NCBI RefSeq assembly: GCF_037975245.1 | Contig: NC_092576.1 | Coordinates: 9,565,501-9,629,500, forward strand | DNA from: Apostichopus japonicus | Lineage: Eukaryota > Echinodermata > Holothuroidea > Aspidochirotida > Stichopodidae | DNA: 64,000 bases | Direction: 5' to 3' | The notes under the pieces: generated by a model | Seen by the model: only the letters and a program-made list of their open reading frames with translations | The model's database searches: none | Told to the model about the DNA's origin: nothing | Program-made: the position numbers and the translations under genes | Part shown: piece by piece, positions 1 through 11,495 of the stretch | Layout: the number at the start of each line of letters is the position of its first letter | Position numbering within the stretch: the stretch's first letter is position 1

Positions 1-430
1 TATAAAGTAATTCTTCCCGTCCCAATCCCAGACCTGAGGTGGGCTAGAGGTGGGGCTTACGGCACTTGTCTTTGGGGTCGACACCCAGCCAAGCCATCCC
101 CCCTCACTCCACATGTATTTTAAAATACATTAAATCATGATAGTTGTTTGGACCTATTGCTTTAGCGAAGGGCTGTGAATAAATAGGCCTATACTCAGTA
201 AACAACCAAATAACTCTTCTGTCAGGATCCCACACATAACTATCCCCCTCCTTCAGCACGGTCACGGTACTGAAGTTGATTATGTTACTGGTGGATCTTG
301 AATATCCTGCGTGTTACGTTCACTGGCGAGATTGTCCTGTCAGCTTACAGAATCCAAATTTAAATAGTCTTCTGAGCCCTGCGTTTAGTTTAGTTTTTTT
401 TTCTCAAAAAGCTCTTACTTAAAACCCTTG

Positions 431-575
431 CCAGGGCGTATCCAGGATTTTTTAACCCGGGGGGCGTGAATTACTATCTAAGCGAAGCGCCACCATCGGT
501 CGGCCCGCAGCGTACAAGAAAATTTCTGGTTTGGATACCCCCTAGATCACCGGAAATGGCACTTCTCGGGCTTGA
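431..575. repeat. MITE fragment with shared hairpin module
   Basis: It starts with a GGGCGTATCCAGGA-type edge followed by a G run, as at the ends of several elements in this window. It then carries the imperfect hairpin GCGCCACCATCGGT...CGCAGCGTAC (481-515) and the phrase GGAAATGGCACTTC that recurs near 1725. No matching right end or target duplication was found, so it is scored as a fragment. Confidence 0.5.
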
Positions 576-1159
576 AAATGACCAACCAGATGTATACTTT
601 TGCCTGAGAACCAAGTATTACCCAATAGTTTTTTCCCCATCCATAACCCTTTTGAAGATTTTCACCAGTCACACATCATGTTCGACCTCATCGCATGTCC
701 TGTGAATCATTGCTTTTGTAGGTTATTCTACGTCGCGGCCCACAATACCCGACATCCCCACTTTTCATTATTTGTTCCGAATTATAAATTCATTTCAAAA
801 CATACCCATAATGTTGCAAAAAATGTCATCTATGGACAACCAATATAGAAAAACCTCCTTCAACCCCTAACAGACCGGTCAAAATAACACCAGTATAGTG
901 GGAAGTATGATTAAGAATTTTGGTCAGGAAATTTTCGAAAATAATTTATTGGTGTACAAATATTAAACCCTCTTATAACGGCTATTATAAAACTTGGTTG
1001 AAGGAAATGAAAAAATAGCAGATATTTCCGAAACCGAACACTACACACATAGGCGTAGGAGGCGTGCGGAGGGGGCTCCTACTAAAAGAAAAATAAATTG
1101 CAATGATGTAGCTAAAGGAAATGAATCTCCTTGATAATTAAAATAAAGTTGTAAGCTTG

Positions 1160-1290
1160 GCCGACTAATTCGCCATTACTATGGAGGTAAAAACAGACCA
1201 TTACTAATGTAAAAGCATGGAGGTAAAAACAGATGGTAAAACAAAGAATTTGACATAATTTGACCTCCATGCTTTTACTACATCTACATA
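1160..1290. repeat. inverted repeat around GTAAAAGCATGGAGGT
   Basis: The 16-mer GTAAAAGCATGGAGGT (about 1209-1225) is followed some 35 bases later by its exact reverse complement ACCTCCATGCTTTTAC. A second direct copy of ATGGAGGTAAAAACAGA lies just upstream. This is probably a small foldback or MITE remnant. Confidence 0.5.
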
Positions 1291-1652
1291 AGACATTTCG
1301 TTGTTTACATTAGCATCCCGCGGTATACTGCGCAATTTCCACGGACCGTACGGTACACGATGGCATGCGATGTAATAACCGATGCTTGCTTATATGATAT
1401 TGACTTTAACATGTTGAACGCGCGCGGAGCGCGCGAAAACTTTTGGTTATTTTTTTCGGGAAAGTCGTTATAGCCCCCAAATCAAATTGGGTTCCTATAA
1501 CTACACACATCGACAGTTTTGAGGCTGTTCATCCTGGAACCGCCATTTTCATGCTCACTGATATGATGTCATATCTGCTGTTTGCTTTACAAATTCGAAC
1601 AGGCGCGTAGCGAATAATTTGCCAAGGGAGGTGTGAAGCGCGAAGGCAAACT

Positions 1653-1818
1653 ATCTAAGCGTAGCGCCACCACGGGTTGGCGCGAAGCGTACAATAAAAT
1701 TTTGGCCGAAACTGCCTCCCAGATCGCTGGAAATGGCACTTCACAGGACCATGGGTTGGCGCGAAGCGTACAAGAACATTTTGGCCGAAAATGCCTCCCA
1801 GATCGCTGGAAATGACCT
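1653..1818. repeat. 79-bp tandem duplication of MITE module
   Basis: GGGTTGGCGCGAAGCGTAC recurs at a 79-base interval (1674 and 1753). Each copy is followed by a near-identical stretch ending in CCCAGATCGCTGGAAATG. The first copy is complete with its left hairpin arm; the second lacks that arm. The same module occurs near 490, 2840, 4070, 5145 and 12490. Confidence 0.6.
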
Positions 1819-2202
1819 TTCCGCTGCCTTTGAGTTGCATCGAAGCATTTTCTATTTTGAAATTACTAGCGATATCATAATAAAAAAATAAACTCGGGGG
1901 GGGGGGGGCGTTCGTCCCCTTCCCGAAATGCGTCATGTTCCCCGACGACTCGGTCGAGTTCGAGACCAGCCACAGTTGGTTTCATAGCACAAATGTTTAA
2001 GGCGTCCATACGCACACACGCGTTATGATAGGCCATATATAGTATATATATATATAGATACATTAGTGAGAGAGGAAAAATGGAAACGTCAAAAATGGAG
2101 TTGTCGGTGTAAGGGGTAGGGTGAGGCGCACGCCCCTTCCGAAATCCTCGATCCGTCACTGGCTACCCTGTGTATATAATAGGGATCAGCGCTGTAATTA
2201 TG

Positions 2203-2388
2203 TCACTGTTCCCCTTTCTCTTCCCTTGGCGTTTTTTTTTTCATTTACTCCCTCCTTTTCTCCTTTTTCTCCTTTTTCTCCTTTTTCTCCCTTTCTTCTT
2301 TTTCTTTTCCCTTCCTTCCCCTCCTCCTCCTCTTTTCCCCCTCTCTTTTCCCTTTTTTCTCTCCTCTTTTTCTCTCCTCTTTTTCTGA
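2203..2388. repeat. polypyrimidine tract
   Basis: About 185 bases consist almost only of C and T on the plus strand, built from slipped CTCCTTTTT words. It has mirror-repeat potential. The reading frames across it encode only Pro/Phe/Ser or Lys/Glu/Arg runs and are not genes. Confidence 0.7.
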
Positions 2389-2751
2389 CCCGGGTGGCGC
2401 GCGCCCCCAACGCCCCCCCCCCTGGATACGCGCCTGCTTGCTTAAGATCAATCGGAATCTTCAATATTTTTAATAAGTGGCCGATACCAGTAATGTGACA
2501 ACTGCGTCTATGAATGCCACACGTTGTACTACGAGCATTTTGGTATCAATAACAGTATGTAGAGTACAGAAGGTCGTATACAATAGTTAATTAAAACAGA
2601 GTAAACACTTTCATAGCCAAACGAAACAGCATATTTGGACAATGAGGCTCTTAATTAAGTATTCTGTGTAAGACTTCAGACTTATCTTATTGCTGAAAGA
2701 CATGTCAAATTCAAATGGACCCCAGAACAAAGGTAAGTTTAGGCTTTGCGG

Positions 2752-3132
2752 CAGTGGCGGAGCTAGGGGTATTGGTCTGGGGGGGGGGGTCGAGAATGGT
2801 CTGTAGGGGCGCTTTCGACACTGTCTAAGCGGAGCGCCACCACAGGTTGGCGCGCAGCGTACAGAATTTTTTTGAGTAAACTTACTCCCTACATCGCCGA
2901 TAATTACCCTTTCCAGGCCTTGCTAATTTGCAGATAAACGAAGAATAAATAGGTGTCATCGCCAACAAAATGTGACAAAATGACAATAGGTAGATGAGAA
3001 CGCAATAAAAAAGTCAATAATCGCGAATAAGTAAAAATTTGTAAAAAGGCTGAAAAGGGCGCCAGCAGTCCATTTGAGTCCGTCAGGGGGGGGGGAATCC
3101 GCCCCCCTGACTGTATGGACGCTCCGCCACTG
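2752..3132. mobile_element. hAT-type MITE, 381 bp, exact TSD
   Basis: The terminal inverted repeats are CAGTGGCGGAGC at the left and GCTCCGCCACTG at the right. They are flanked by the identical 8-mer CTTTGCGG (2744-2751 and 3133-3140). An 8-bp duplication plus a CAGTGGCGG-type end is diagnostic of the hAT superfamily. The inside has a poly-G run and the shared hairpin module at 2827-2863 but no transposase, so it is non-autonomous. Confidence 0.88.
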
Positions 3133-3152
3133 CTTTGCGGTAACGACGATAC

Positions 3153-3302
3153 GTTGACCAAAGGACCATATTTGAATATCTAGCATATTTGGGGCCAATA
3201 CAGCATACCTTTAAACACATATAGAGTACTCTATATGTGTTTAAAGGTATGCTGTATTGGCCCCAAATATGCTAGATATTCAAATATGGTCATTTGGTCA
3301 AC
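3153..3302. repeat. near-perfect 150-bp palindrome without spacer
   Basis: The 75-base left arm (3153-3227) is the reverse complement of the right arm (3228-3302) with one mismatch (GGACC against TGACC near position 3164). The symmetry point is AGT|ACT with no loop. The right arm continues into a dispersed repeat also found at 7035-7265, so the left arm is an inverted duplicate of that repeat's edge. It begins 12 bases after the target duplication of the hAT MITE. Confidence 0.9.
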
Positions 3303-3495
3303 TTCTTAGACTGTTTTTATTACAACCTTTGAGCAAAATTTCCTCACTGGGACATTCAGTCATCTTGTGTGTTCCTTAAAAAATGTCTGAGAACAATTTG
3401 TAGAGAAAAGATCTCCAGGAAATTACTTTCTAAAAACTTCTAGCAATTATTGAGTGCTATAATTTGGGGCCTATGCTGACTACCTTTTAAGTAGC
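3228..3495 (+). repeat. dispersed repeat, copy 1
   Basis: This segment matches 7035-7265 in the same orientation. Shared words include CTCACTGGGACATTC, AAATGTCTGAGAA, AATATGGTCA and GACTACCTT, with similar spacing over about 240 bases. No coding capacity is conserved between the copies, so this is a non-coding dispersed repeat of unknown class. Confidence 0.65.
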
Positions 3496-3786
3496 CTAAC
3501 AATTTTATACACTAGTTTAGAGACAGTAAAGCATATCAAATTTATAATAACACATGACTCATTTTAGTGTCAAAATCAGTGACGCTATTCGAAAGTTAAA
3601 AACAATTCGAACCAAAAGGACGGTCTCGGACAAAATTTCGCAGTTCTTTGATTTCAATTTTGGTTGATCGATTTGAATTAGGGTCGGCATTTCGTTTTAA
3701 TTTTAATTTAGTTCTTATCCTGCAAAATAATATATTACATTATGTAAAACAAAACTCGAAAATCATAAAGTTAGAAACTCTAAAAT

Positions 3787-3804
3787 ACACACACACACAC
3801 ACAC
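3787..3804. repeat. (CA)n microsatellite
   Basis: A short uninterrupted run of CA dinucleotides lies in AT-rich DNA. Confidence 0.8.
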
Positions 3805-3887
3805 AAAAACGACGTTTAACGAACAACGCAAACCTTAATCTGTGAACTTGAAATATTTGTTGTCATCATGTGACAAAACAGAGACTC

Positions 3888-4177
3888 TAGGCGCGTAGCC
3901 AATGGGGGGGGGGGCGAAGGGGGCGACCGCCCCTCTTGAGCATATTTTTTGTTGTATGTTTTTATGATGTCGCTAGTAATTTCAAGCTTAGATGCAACTT
4001 ACAAGGCCTGGGAAGTGCAATTTCCAGCGATCTGGGAGGCATTTTCAGCCTATTGTACGCGTAGCGCCAACGTATGGTGGCGCTACGCTTACTATAGTTT
4101 TAAATGCAGAATCTACGGCTCTGATAGTTTGCCTACAGGTTCGCCCCTCCCTTGGCAAATTTCTGGCTATGCGCCTG
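3888..4177. mobile_element. hAT-like MITE, degraded
   Basis: The left end TAGGCGCGTAGCCA and the reverse complement of the right end, CAGGCGCATAGCCA, agree at 12 of 14 positions. Inside are a poly-G run and the shared hairpin module (4056-4093). The flanks AGAGACT and AGGGACT are similar but not identical, so the 8-bp duplication is only plausible. Confidence 0.55.
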
Positions 4178-4451
4178 CAGGGACTTCTGTAAAGTTTTCA
4201 GTTATGGTGAAATGTAGGCCACATATGTAATGATCATGAACATGTTTTTCTTTAACTTTTTAGCATTCATGAACAGTAGTTATGGCAACAGGTATCCGGA
4301 GGACTGACCAAAAACGTTATTCCCGGTCCAAACCGTTAATTACTACCCGGTAAGCAAATTCGTAAAAAAAAACTAACTTTCTTCTCCATTTCCAGTTACA
4401 TTTTTATTCGGGGGTAATCGTGGGTATTCTTCCGTAATTTCATCAGGCTAA

Positions 4452-4672
4452 TGTGCAAACGTTTTTAAAACGTTATTAAAACGTTTCGTCTTTTGTTTTG
4501 ATAACGTTATTTGTGGTGTAATAAATATGTCACGAAAACGGGCTATTATTTCAAAACATTTTTTCGTTAAAACGTTTATGCCGACGTTTCTATAACACCA
4601 CATTTAACGTTATAAAAAACATATTTTAGAGGCTCTTTTAAAAATGTTATGGTAACGTTTTGTGTTTGCTGG
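4452..4672. repeat. AACGTT-rich inverted-repeat element
   Basis: The word AACGTT or its near match occurs about ten times. The left edge GCAAACGTTTTTAAAACG is loosely mirrored by a right edge whose reverse complement starts GCAAACACAAAACG. This looks like a MITE whose ends are made of palindromic AACGTT units. No target duplication was identified. Confidence 0.45.
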
Positions 4673-4930
4673 CATGGATCGGTTATTACATCGCAGGCCA
4701 ATAACATACAACTTGCCGCGTAAGTTGGGGAAGTCGTTACAATGATAATAATAATATCATTTTAACCATTGAAAAACACAATGCAAATTATATTTCTTTC
4801 AGTAGGTGCCCAAAATATTCTCAGCATATTTCCCGAATTTTCACGAAAATATTTGGTTGCATACTCTTACTTAAGTTAATTTCTGAAGCTGTAAAATGAG
4901 CCTACTGACGCATGACCATTGGAGCTAGTC

Positions 4931-5594
4931 CAAGGGCGGCGGAACCGGGGGGGGGGCACAGGGGGCACGTGCCCCGCCCCACTTTTCCTCAGGTTAAAAA
5001 TGTGCCCTTTTTCTACATAAAAATTGAGGTGTCTCAAGTTAGCAAGAGGCCAGGGAACCAGAATGAACAATCGGGAAGGGCCGTTTCCGGCCATCTGAGG
5101 GGTTTGTAAAACCAAAAAGTTTTCTAGTACGCTCCGCGCCAACCGATGGTGGCGCTCCGCTCAGATAGTCGTGCATACAACTTTGCAAATCCTGGCTACA
5201 CCCCTGACTTTTAATGAATTTCTGTGGGTCAAACTCAAAGCTATTTCGAATGGGAAAAAAATCGATATGATATTAACAAGAAATAAACTCTAATTTGGAA
5301 GATTCGTACATTAGCAACTAGCATGGTTTCACCTCATTTTGTCTCAAAAGAAAACTTGTTCCTTGATTCCCAATTTGCACATTGTATATTGCAGTGCTAG
5401 TATGCATATTTTCCTTGAGGGAGGGGGGGGGGGGTGGGCGTTGATGTAGTGATTTGTATACGCAAATAAGGTAATACAATAAGAGTTATAAAGGGTACTA
5501 AATGTAAGGCTGCATCAGTCCAATCGAATTTCTGCAAAGTGCCCTTTGATATCGGTGCCCCCCCCCCAGATTAAAAGTGCTTCCGCCGCCCTTG
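4931..5594. mobile_element. hAT-type MITE, 664 bp, exact TSD
   Basis: The left end CAAGGGCGGCGGAA and the right end TTCCGCCGCCCTTG are exact inverted repeats of 14 bases. The flanking octamer AGCTAGTC is identical on both sides (4923-4930 and 5595-5602). The inside has poly-G and poly-C runs, the shared hairpin module (5129-5164) and no transposase frame, so it is a non-autonomous hAT derivative. A small nested element may occupy the middle. Confidence 0.88.
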
Positions 5595-5814
5595 AGCTAG
5601 TCCCCCCCCCCCGCCCCATCCCAGGCGTTACTTGTACCTTGTAATTGAACTATGGTGACCCTATGGTTCATACATGTTGCACAGTCTATGTCTATAACAA
5701 TCACTAGCCTGAGTTTGTTATAAGTTCATATTTTTCTCATCAAGGTCCGTTGCTAGGATACGCTGGTAAGTTAGAACAAGGTTTCTTCATGCTTCCTAAC
5801 AATCCTGTGCGGGT

Positions 5815-5995
5815 GTGACAGGGAATAGTGTCCGGGCGTCTCACGGACACTATTCCACGGGAATTGTGTCCGTAGGACAACTTTCTCGGGGGGAATTGTG
5901 TCCGGCGGACAGTATTATCTGTCCAGACGGACACTATTAACTAGGAAAAAACGTCCGTGTGTGGTGATTTTCTGTCCGCGCGGACAGGATGAGAG
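5815..5995. repeat. array of GTCCG/CGGAC dyads (left)
   Basis: Five successive short inverted pairs share the core GTCCG...CGGAC with loops of about 1 to 9 bases, for example GTGTCCG..CGGACAC, GTCCGTAGGAC, GTCCGGCGGAC, GTCCAGACGGAC and GTCCGCGCGGAC. The word AATAGTGTCCGGGCGTC resembles, in inverted orientation, an array at 19255-19385. The minus-strand integrase relic lies between the two. These may be the subterminal regions of one transposon, or two members of a foldback family. Confidence 0.6.
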
Positions 5996-7034
5996 AATAG
6001 CACGGATAAATGTGTCCTACAAGCTCTTCTGTATGGAAACGTAGTGCAAAAACATCAGGACAGCAAGGCTTCTTTGGAATATGCCTTTTCATCTTAATTG
6101 CATTTCTTAATGGCAGGATTTATTGAGGAACTTTAGACCAATTTCGCTACATGATGAACGGCTGAAATATATGGTCATTAATGATTTCTTGCATGATACT
6201 ATTTGGACAGACACAAATGAATGGAAATATCAATTTAATTTAAAATTTATTGCAAATTTAATTCTCCTTCATGTTCTCTGCTGCATAAGATAAATACATT
6301 TCTAAAAAATGACAAAAGTGCTGCAAGACTCGTGCAACATCCTACGTCTATTGTGACATAGAACAACTGTATCTGTTTCTTTATTTTAGTACAAGCTGTT
6401 TCAAATACTTTGTTTTATAAAAATCATCCAATTTCCCTTCTACTTTTAATACTAATGCTTGACAACCATTGACAATAACAGATAGCCTCACATCTAGTAA
6501 CTTTTGAAATCTTGGGGATCTCAAGACAAAATGACATTCACATGGGAAAAAAAGGTTACATAAATCAAAGTAAACCATGCTTTGGCGTCCACAGTTGTAG
6601 CCTAGCAGTATTTGTTGGTCAGGCAATCAATTAAAGGTAGACTATTGTTAATCCAATTATCGACGGGCTGTGAATGTCAACTATGGTGAAAATACTTGGG
6701 AATTCCTTTTCATGTGATATATTTTAAGATTGGGCAATGCCTAGCTGGTTGGAAATGGTACTTGGGAAGCAATATAAAATCATATGGTATAGGAGCAGAG
6801 GGTTTGTGTAGGGTGTTTTCGTGTGTTCATGACATGTCAACCATCGAATCATGATATATTGCCTGCACAGTTAGGCAGTGCATTATTCATTAGAAGGTAT
6901 TTCCAAACGAATATCTCACCATGCACAACTGGTATTGATAAACACCAAAAACGTTTGTTGCTACGATGTATTGTTAATGGGCATAAAGGCCTCTAAGCTA
7001 TATCAATTATTTTCAACAAAAATCAGCTGAAAGT
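5996..7034. other. AT-rich gene-free interval
   Basis: I see no conserved coding segment, structural RNA or organised repeat here. Short frames on both strands lack any recognisable similarity. Confidence 0.6.
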
Positions 7035-7265
7035 TATGTTGCATTGGCTTCAAATATGCCAGATACTAAAATATGGTCACCTATGGTCAAAATTATTCAA
7101 CTGTTTTTGTACCACCTGTAGGAAATTTACCTCACTGGGACATTCTGTCCTTTTGCATGTTCTTTTAAAATGTCTGAGAAAAATTTGGAGATTATATAGA
7201 CCTCAAGGAAAGTACTTCTTGATGTCACAATACAACTTTGTGGCCTATACAGACTACCTTCAAAT
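7035..7265 (+). repeat. dispersed repeat, copy 2
   Basis: This is the second copy of the repeat at 3228-3495, same orientation and about 75 to 80 percent similar by eye. It lacks the inverted arm that makes the first copy a palindrome. Confidence 0.65.
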
Positions 7266-7654
7266 GACATGCTGCTGGTCACACTAAGTATCAGGCTTAA
7301 CATAAATACTGGGAAAGGAGGCTGTGTGAGAACCAGTTCTACTACACTCAGATTGTTTAGTGTTAGTCAAAGTATCTCAATGACTATTGTTCAAATGTTG
7401 GAAAAGAAAAAAAATCAATTAGGGCTAATTTGGAAATGCAAGCTGAAGCCAGTAAAATCATATTTGTACACAATTCACACAACTTGGTATCTGTTAACAT
7501 TTCTCTTGCTTTTGTCTACATATTTGGCCCACCTTTTCCTTTGACATTAAATAAATATTCTTTGCACTAAAAGTTTGGTCTTGACACAGTCAACAGTATA
7601 ATCACCTGAATCCTTTACTGGGGAGCATCCAAGGCCAGTCAACACTGAAAATAA

Positions 7655-7740
7655 AAATACACATACATACACATACATACATATACATATATACACACAT
7701 ATACACACACACATACATATACACACATATATACAAAACG
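7655..7740. repeat. (CATA)n/(CACATA)n microsatellite
   Basis: Impure CATA, TACA and CACATA tandem units, in the 3' flank of the LINE remnant and possibly derived from its tail. Confidence 0.8.
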
Positions 7741-7779
7741 TACAAGTGCAGCTGTCTACAATAAATTATCCAGATTACC

Positions 7780-8378
7780 ATTTTGTAAATAAAATAGCAG
7801 CACAATAAATAAAACTGTAATACTATCTATACACATTAATTCTGAATTTTGGTGTTATTGCTTTGTGTCTCAGATTATACCTAGTAGTTTCTCGAAGTAG
7901 AGAGTTAAGTTCGGTATGCAAAGAATGTCTGTCATTTCTCTGTATGCAATTTACACTTCTAATGAACTCATTTTTAGCAGCATTGTTTACAGTACTCATA
8001 AGAAAGTTAAAATCTATATTAAAAATTCTAGAACAATACTTTAAAAAAAAAAAAAATTCTCTTATTATCTTTAATTAGTAAAAAGTGATACCAAGCAGAA
8101 ACAGCATATATTAGGTGTGGTAAGATATTGGCAGTAAAAACTCTTTTGCTTACATCAACATGAAAATATGGAACTATATACGATAGAGTTGAGACTATGA
8201 AGTACACCCGTTTAAGTATTCTGCTTATATGACCAGTGAAACTTAGTTTGTCATCAATACAAACACCTAGATATACTGTATGATGAGTGCGTTCTACTTC
8301 TGCATCTTTAATTGAGATTTTAGTTAACTTACATGATAAAAGACCTTTTCTACGAAAACGCTTATTCAGTTGCAACAA
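7780..8378 (-). pseudogene. non-LTR retrotransposon ORF2 3' end, broken
   Basis: Minus-strand translation from 8378 gives a segment typical of the end of a LINE reverse transcriptase: the YLGV-type motif (HTVYLGVCIDDKLSF), then HISRILKR and later ILPHLIYAVSAWY. This is the arrangement seen after the RT palm in Jockey/CR1-like elements. The frame is lost at the homopolymer near 8041-8053. Downstream, another frame continues with the typical terminal string RYNLRHKAITPKFR and a tail after about 7860. The catalytic domains and 5' part are absent, so this is a dead 5'-truncated copy, presumably inserted by target-primed reverse transcription. Clade assignment is uncertain. Confidence 0.75.
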
Positions 8379-9973
8379 CTACATAATGCATCACAGATAA
8401 AGAAACTATATCCCAGTTGTTACTTGCCTTGATATACTTGAATGGCATATGAGGACAGCTGTCAAGTAGCATGTATGCATAAACCAGACTGTGGTTTCTA
8501 TGATCCAACATGAGTATCCTTTCATATGAATGGGACATACTGACACACTTGATCTTTAGTAATACAGCAAGAAGTGACAAACAGTATATTCACAATGACA
8601 GATGCTGACACAAATGACCACTGATAGCCTGCTTGTACTCACTCAATGTGATACATACTACAGTAAATATGAGATTTCTTCCAGCTTCCTCATCTTGAGA
8701 TATCAAGTTTTAAAGGTTTACAAAATTTGACCACTGTTAATCTCCACAATAACAAAGGCCTCTTTTAGCCATGTGGTATACTTACAGACTAAATATGATA
8801 TCTGTTCAGCTTCCTTTCTTGAACTTATAATTTTTACAAGGTTTTCACAACTTGAACCCTGTTTACCCTTTGACATCCACCTCAAAAATATAGGATATAA
8901 TCAATATGATTCACATACATGCCAAATCTTACATTTTCCAAGCTTCCCTTCTAGAGATAGCGTGTTTGAAGCCAGGTGTCATACCGCACACACAAGTATT
9001 AACGCATAGGTTTATTAAATCAGCAAACAAATTAAGCATTGATATTGAGATGACGCAATATGACAAATCATTTTTTTCTAACCCATACCGTCACGACTCT
9101 AAGTTTATGCTTAGAACTAACAATGAATGTATGCTATATCAAGTGAGCTGGCTTCCCTCATCTTGGAAAGATAATTGTTCTGCTTGTTTTAGCCAGTTTT
9201 CTGTTAATTAGTACCTATTCGTGTGACCAAAGCAAAGCATAGCAGAACAGAATTTAAAAAATTAGATGGTGAATGTAAAAATTCCATTTACCTGAAGAAA
9301 GACGAACTAACTGCCATTTACTGTCCTGGATGTGACACATCAGTATATAGATTACAACTACCAATAGAACAACTTAATTTCTACGTGTGGTAAAATATAT
9401 GCTTGTTATGTGAGACTTTTGTTAGAATTTTGTCACCTTAGAGTCCTTTGAACTTCACAATCAACAAAAACAATCCCAGGATTTACTTATACCATCATTC
9501 TGACTGGAGTTCTCTGGGAACATTGCTCTTGATTCAACCTTACAATGCCATTACTAAATGCATTATAAGATAATAGGAATACTAATTCTATTCAGTATAC
9601 TAATTGTGTGCACATTTTCCTCCTTGCCAGGGGGAGAAAAACAGACCCTTTGATATACATGGAGGGGGAGGAAGTGTGTGTGTGAGGGGGGGGGGGGGGG
9701 TTATGAATTGAATTGAAACCAATCTAGTGTGGTTTGAACAGAGGGAATGTGTGAATTAAATATTGCTTAATATAAGGACACTTATTGCCGGTTCCAAAAA
9801 GTGCTATCTGACGGCATTTATGCTTTGTTTTTCTTGTTGCTTGCTGTTTTTAATCTATCTTGCACATATAAACATACTTAAACTTTAGGGGTTTTTTTTT
9901 TTCTGGAATTGTCTATCAGTGGGGGTGGGGGGACAAACAATAACGATATGCATGAAAGAAAGAAACCTTTTAA
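8379..9973. other. gene-free interval with poly-G and repeat debris
   Basis: No gene is recognised. Between about 8620 and 8990 the text resembles the degenerate ~110-130 bp repeat family (GAGATATCAAG..., TTTGACC..., CAAGCTTCC) that is clearer at 12600-12990. A G14 run occurs near 9686-9700 and a shorter one near 9920. Confidence 0.5.
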
Positions 9974-10108
9974 TCATAAATTATCAAGTTCTTGTCTTAA
10001 CCACTGGTTGTTATACTCAAACACCTGATTATCTCCAACCTCATCATATTCAGCTTGGATAGCCTCCCTTCCTATCCTGGTGAAATGCTCTGACCCTTGG
10101 CACCAACC
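9974..10108 (-). CDS. possible terminal exon, unknown protein
   Basis: A clean minus-strand frame of about 44 codons ends in TGA at 9974-9976. It is Glu/Gln-rich (for example REAIQAEYDEVGDNQ) and is preceded by TATAG acceptor-like sequence. It does not splice in frame to the block at 10237-10363 with the obvious signals, so either an intermediate junction was missed, the frame is broken as in the integrase relic upstream, or it is not an exon. Confidence 0.3.
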   Translation of the reverse strand, partial: GWCQGSEHFTRIGREAIQAEYDEVGDNQVFEYNNQWLRQELDNL

Positions 10109-10236
10109 TATACCTATACATAAAAGTTTAAAATTATTGACTGAATAGAGAAGTTAATAAGTAACCACATTCAAGCTAAAAAAATGCATGTTTACACCAC
10201 ATATCATATTGAAAAGATAATTGTGCATCAGGATCA

Positions 10237-10363
10237 TTACTTTGGTAAGCTTTTGCGCAGTTGACTACAGGCTGCCTCAGCTTCTGTTTCGGTGCAACAT
10301 GTGACAAGGTGGTAGAGATGGTCCACAGCATGAGAGACAAGAACGTCATTGAGGTAATTCAGC
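10237..10363 (-). CDS. probable exon, unknown protein
   Basis: A TTTTCTGCAG acceptor precedes an open frame of 41 codons, starting after one carried base and ending in TAA at 10237-10239 (read as ...AACSQLRKSLPK). It is amphipathic, with Cys-Cys and Glu/Ala-rich stretches, and not a domain I recognise. Its phase fits the block at 11496-11578: CA plus G restores a Gln codon at the junction. It may be the 3' end of the integrase relic's transcription unit or an unrelated small gene. Confidence 0.4.
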
Positions 10364-10489
10364 CTGCAGAAAAAGACGCATGAATAGTAAGCATTGCTTC
10401 AAAGTTACAGAAATTAAGTAGAAAGTAAATATTACTGTGAAAACATGATTTCAGCAATCATTACGAATGGGTACTTCAAATTAATGTAT

Positions 10490-10925
10490 GTTGCAGCATT
10501 CGGTAATAACAAGGTGAAGCATTCAGACTAGCAATATTGTTTATTGCCACAAATGCAGATCTGATCCTCCATGAGCATGCGAGCATTCAGACTGTAGCAA
10601 ATTGATCCCCCAATTGTGGGTCTGATCCACCGTGAGCATGTATGGAGTATATTCAGACTAGCATGTTGTTCGCCCTTGTGGGTCTGATCCTCCTTAACCA
10701 TGCAATAATTTATACTATAGGACGTTGATCACCCAAATTGTAGGGTCTGATCATCCTTGAGCATGCGAGAATGCAAACTATAGCAAGTTGATCACCTCAT
10801 TTGTGGGGTCTGCTTGATCCTCCTTAAGCATGCGATTATTCAGAGTATAGCAACTTGAATCCCCAAGTGTGGGATCTGATCCTCCTTGAGCATGCGAGCA
10901 TTCAGATATACAGTATGGCAAGTTG
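10490..10925. repeat. ~70-bp degenerate minisatellite (GATCCTCC...GCATGCGA)
   Basis: About six imperfect units share GTGGGTCTGATCCTCC, TTGAGCATGCGAG, ATTCAGACTAT and AGCAAGTTGATC. Unit length varies from about 60 to 80 bases. It lies between the probable exons at 10237-10363 and 11496-11578, so it would be intronic if those belong together. Confidence 0.75.
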
Positions 10926-11495
10926 ATAGCCTATTGAAGTCTGTACGCATTCCTGTGTATTGTATCAAGGCCAAGCTTAGAGTGAGATCTGATCAAGTGT
11001 GACCTATGTGCAGCACTAAGGTCACGTCTCGACGTAAGTCAGTGTTAGATTCAAATTTTCTGGCAGGACGGGCCAACAGTTCAAGCACTCAATCACAGAA
11101 AGTAAAATTCATGACAAGGCAAGGCTTAGGGCGATAAACTTACAAACAATGATATGACCAGAAGGACTGGATCCCATTTTTCAATAAAAAGTTCCTTTAA
11201 ATGCAGTGCTTAACCATTGAAAGTATACATATCATTACTATATAGCACAATAAAAGTTTGCAACAAGTAGCGAAACATCTAAAAGCGTTTGGCCGAGCGA
11301 TGATGATAGGTAACAGGTAGAGCACCTTTATCATTAATATTAATCAATATTTGTTTCTGCTTGAATTTTGAGAGTTGCTTAAGCACTACAAAATTTTGCT
11401 TGTAACTGCCAATGTATACCACTTAGGTTGGTATCAGTAACTGCATGATTATGGAGTGCATATAATCCCACTTTAATGAAATATTTAACACTTAC

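Larger units (their letters stand above)
1..2751. other. gene-free region made of repeat fragments
   Basis: No conserved coding segment is visible on either strand. The stretch holds G-rich MITE fragments near 430-560, 1590-1930 and 2390-2440, an inverted repeat near 1160-1290, a short TA run near 2040 and a polypyrimidine tract at 2203-2388. The short open frames here (for example the Lys/Glu-rich and Pro/Phe-rich ones over 2120-2500) come from low-complexity DNA. Confidence 0.6.

Noticed and set aside
2121-2498. 125-codon plus frame and Lys/Glu-rich minus frames
   Set aside because: Products of the polypyrimidine tract; no sign of a protein family.
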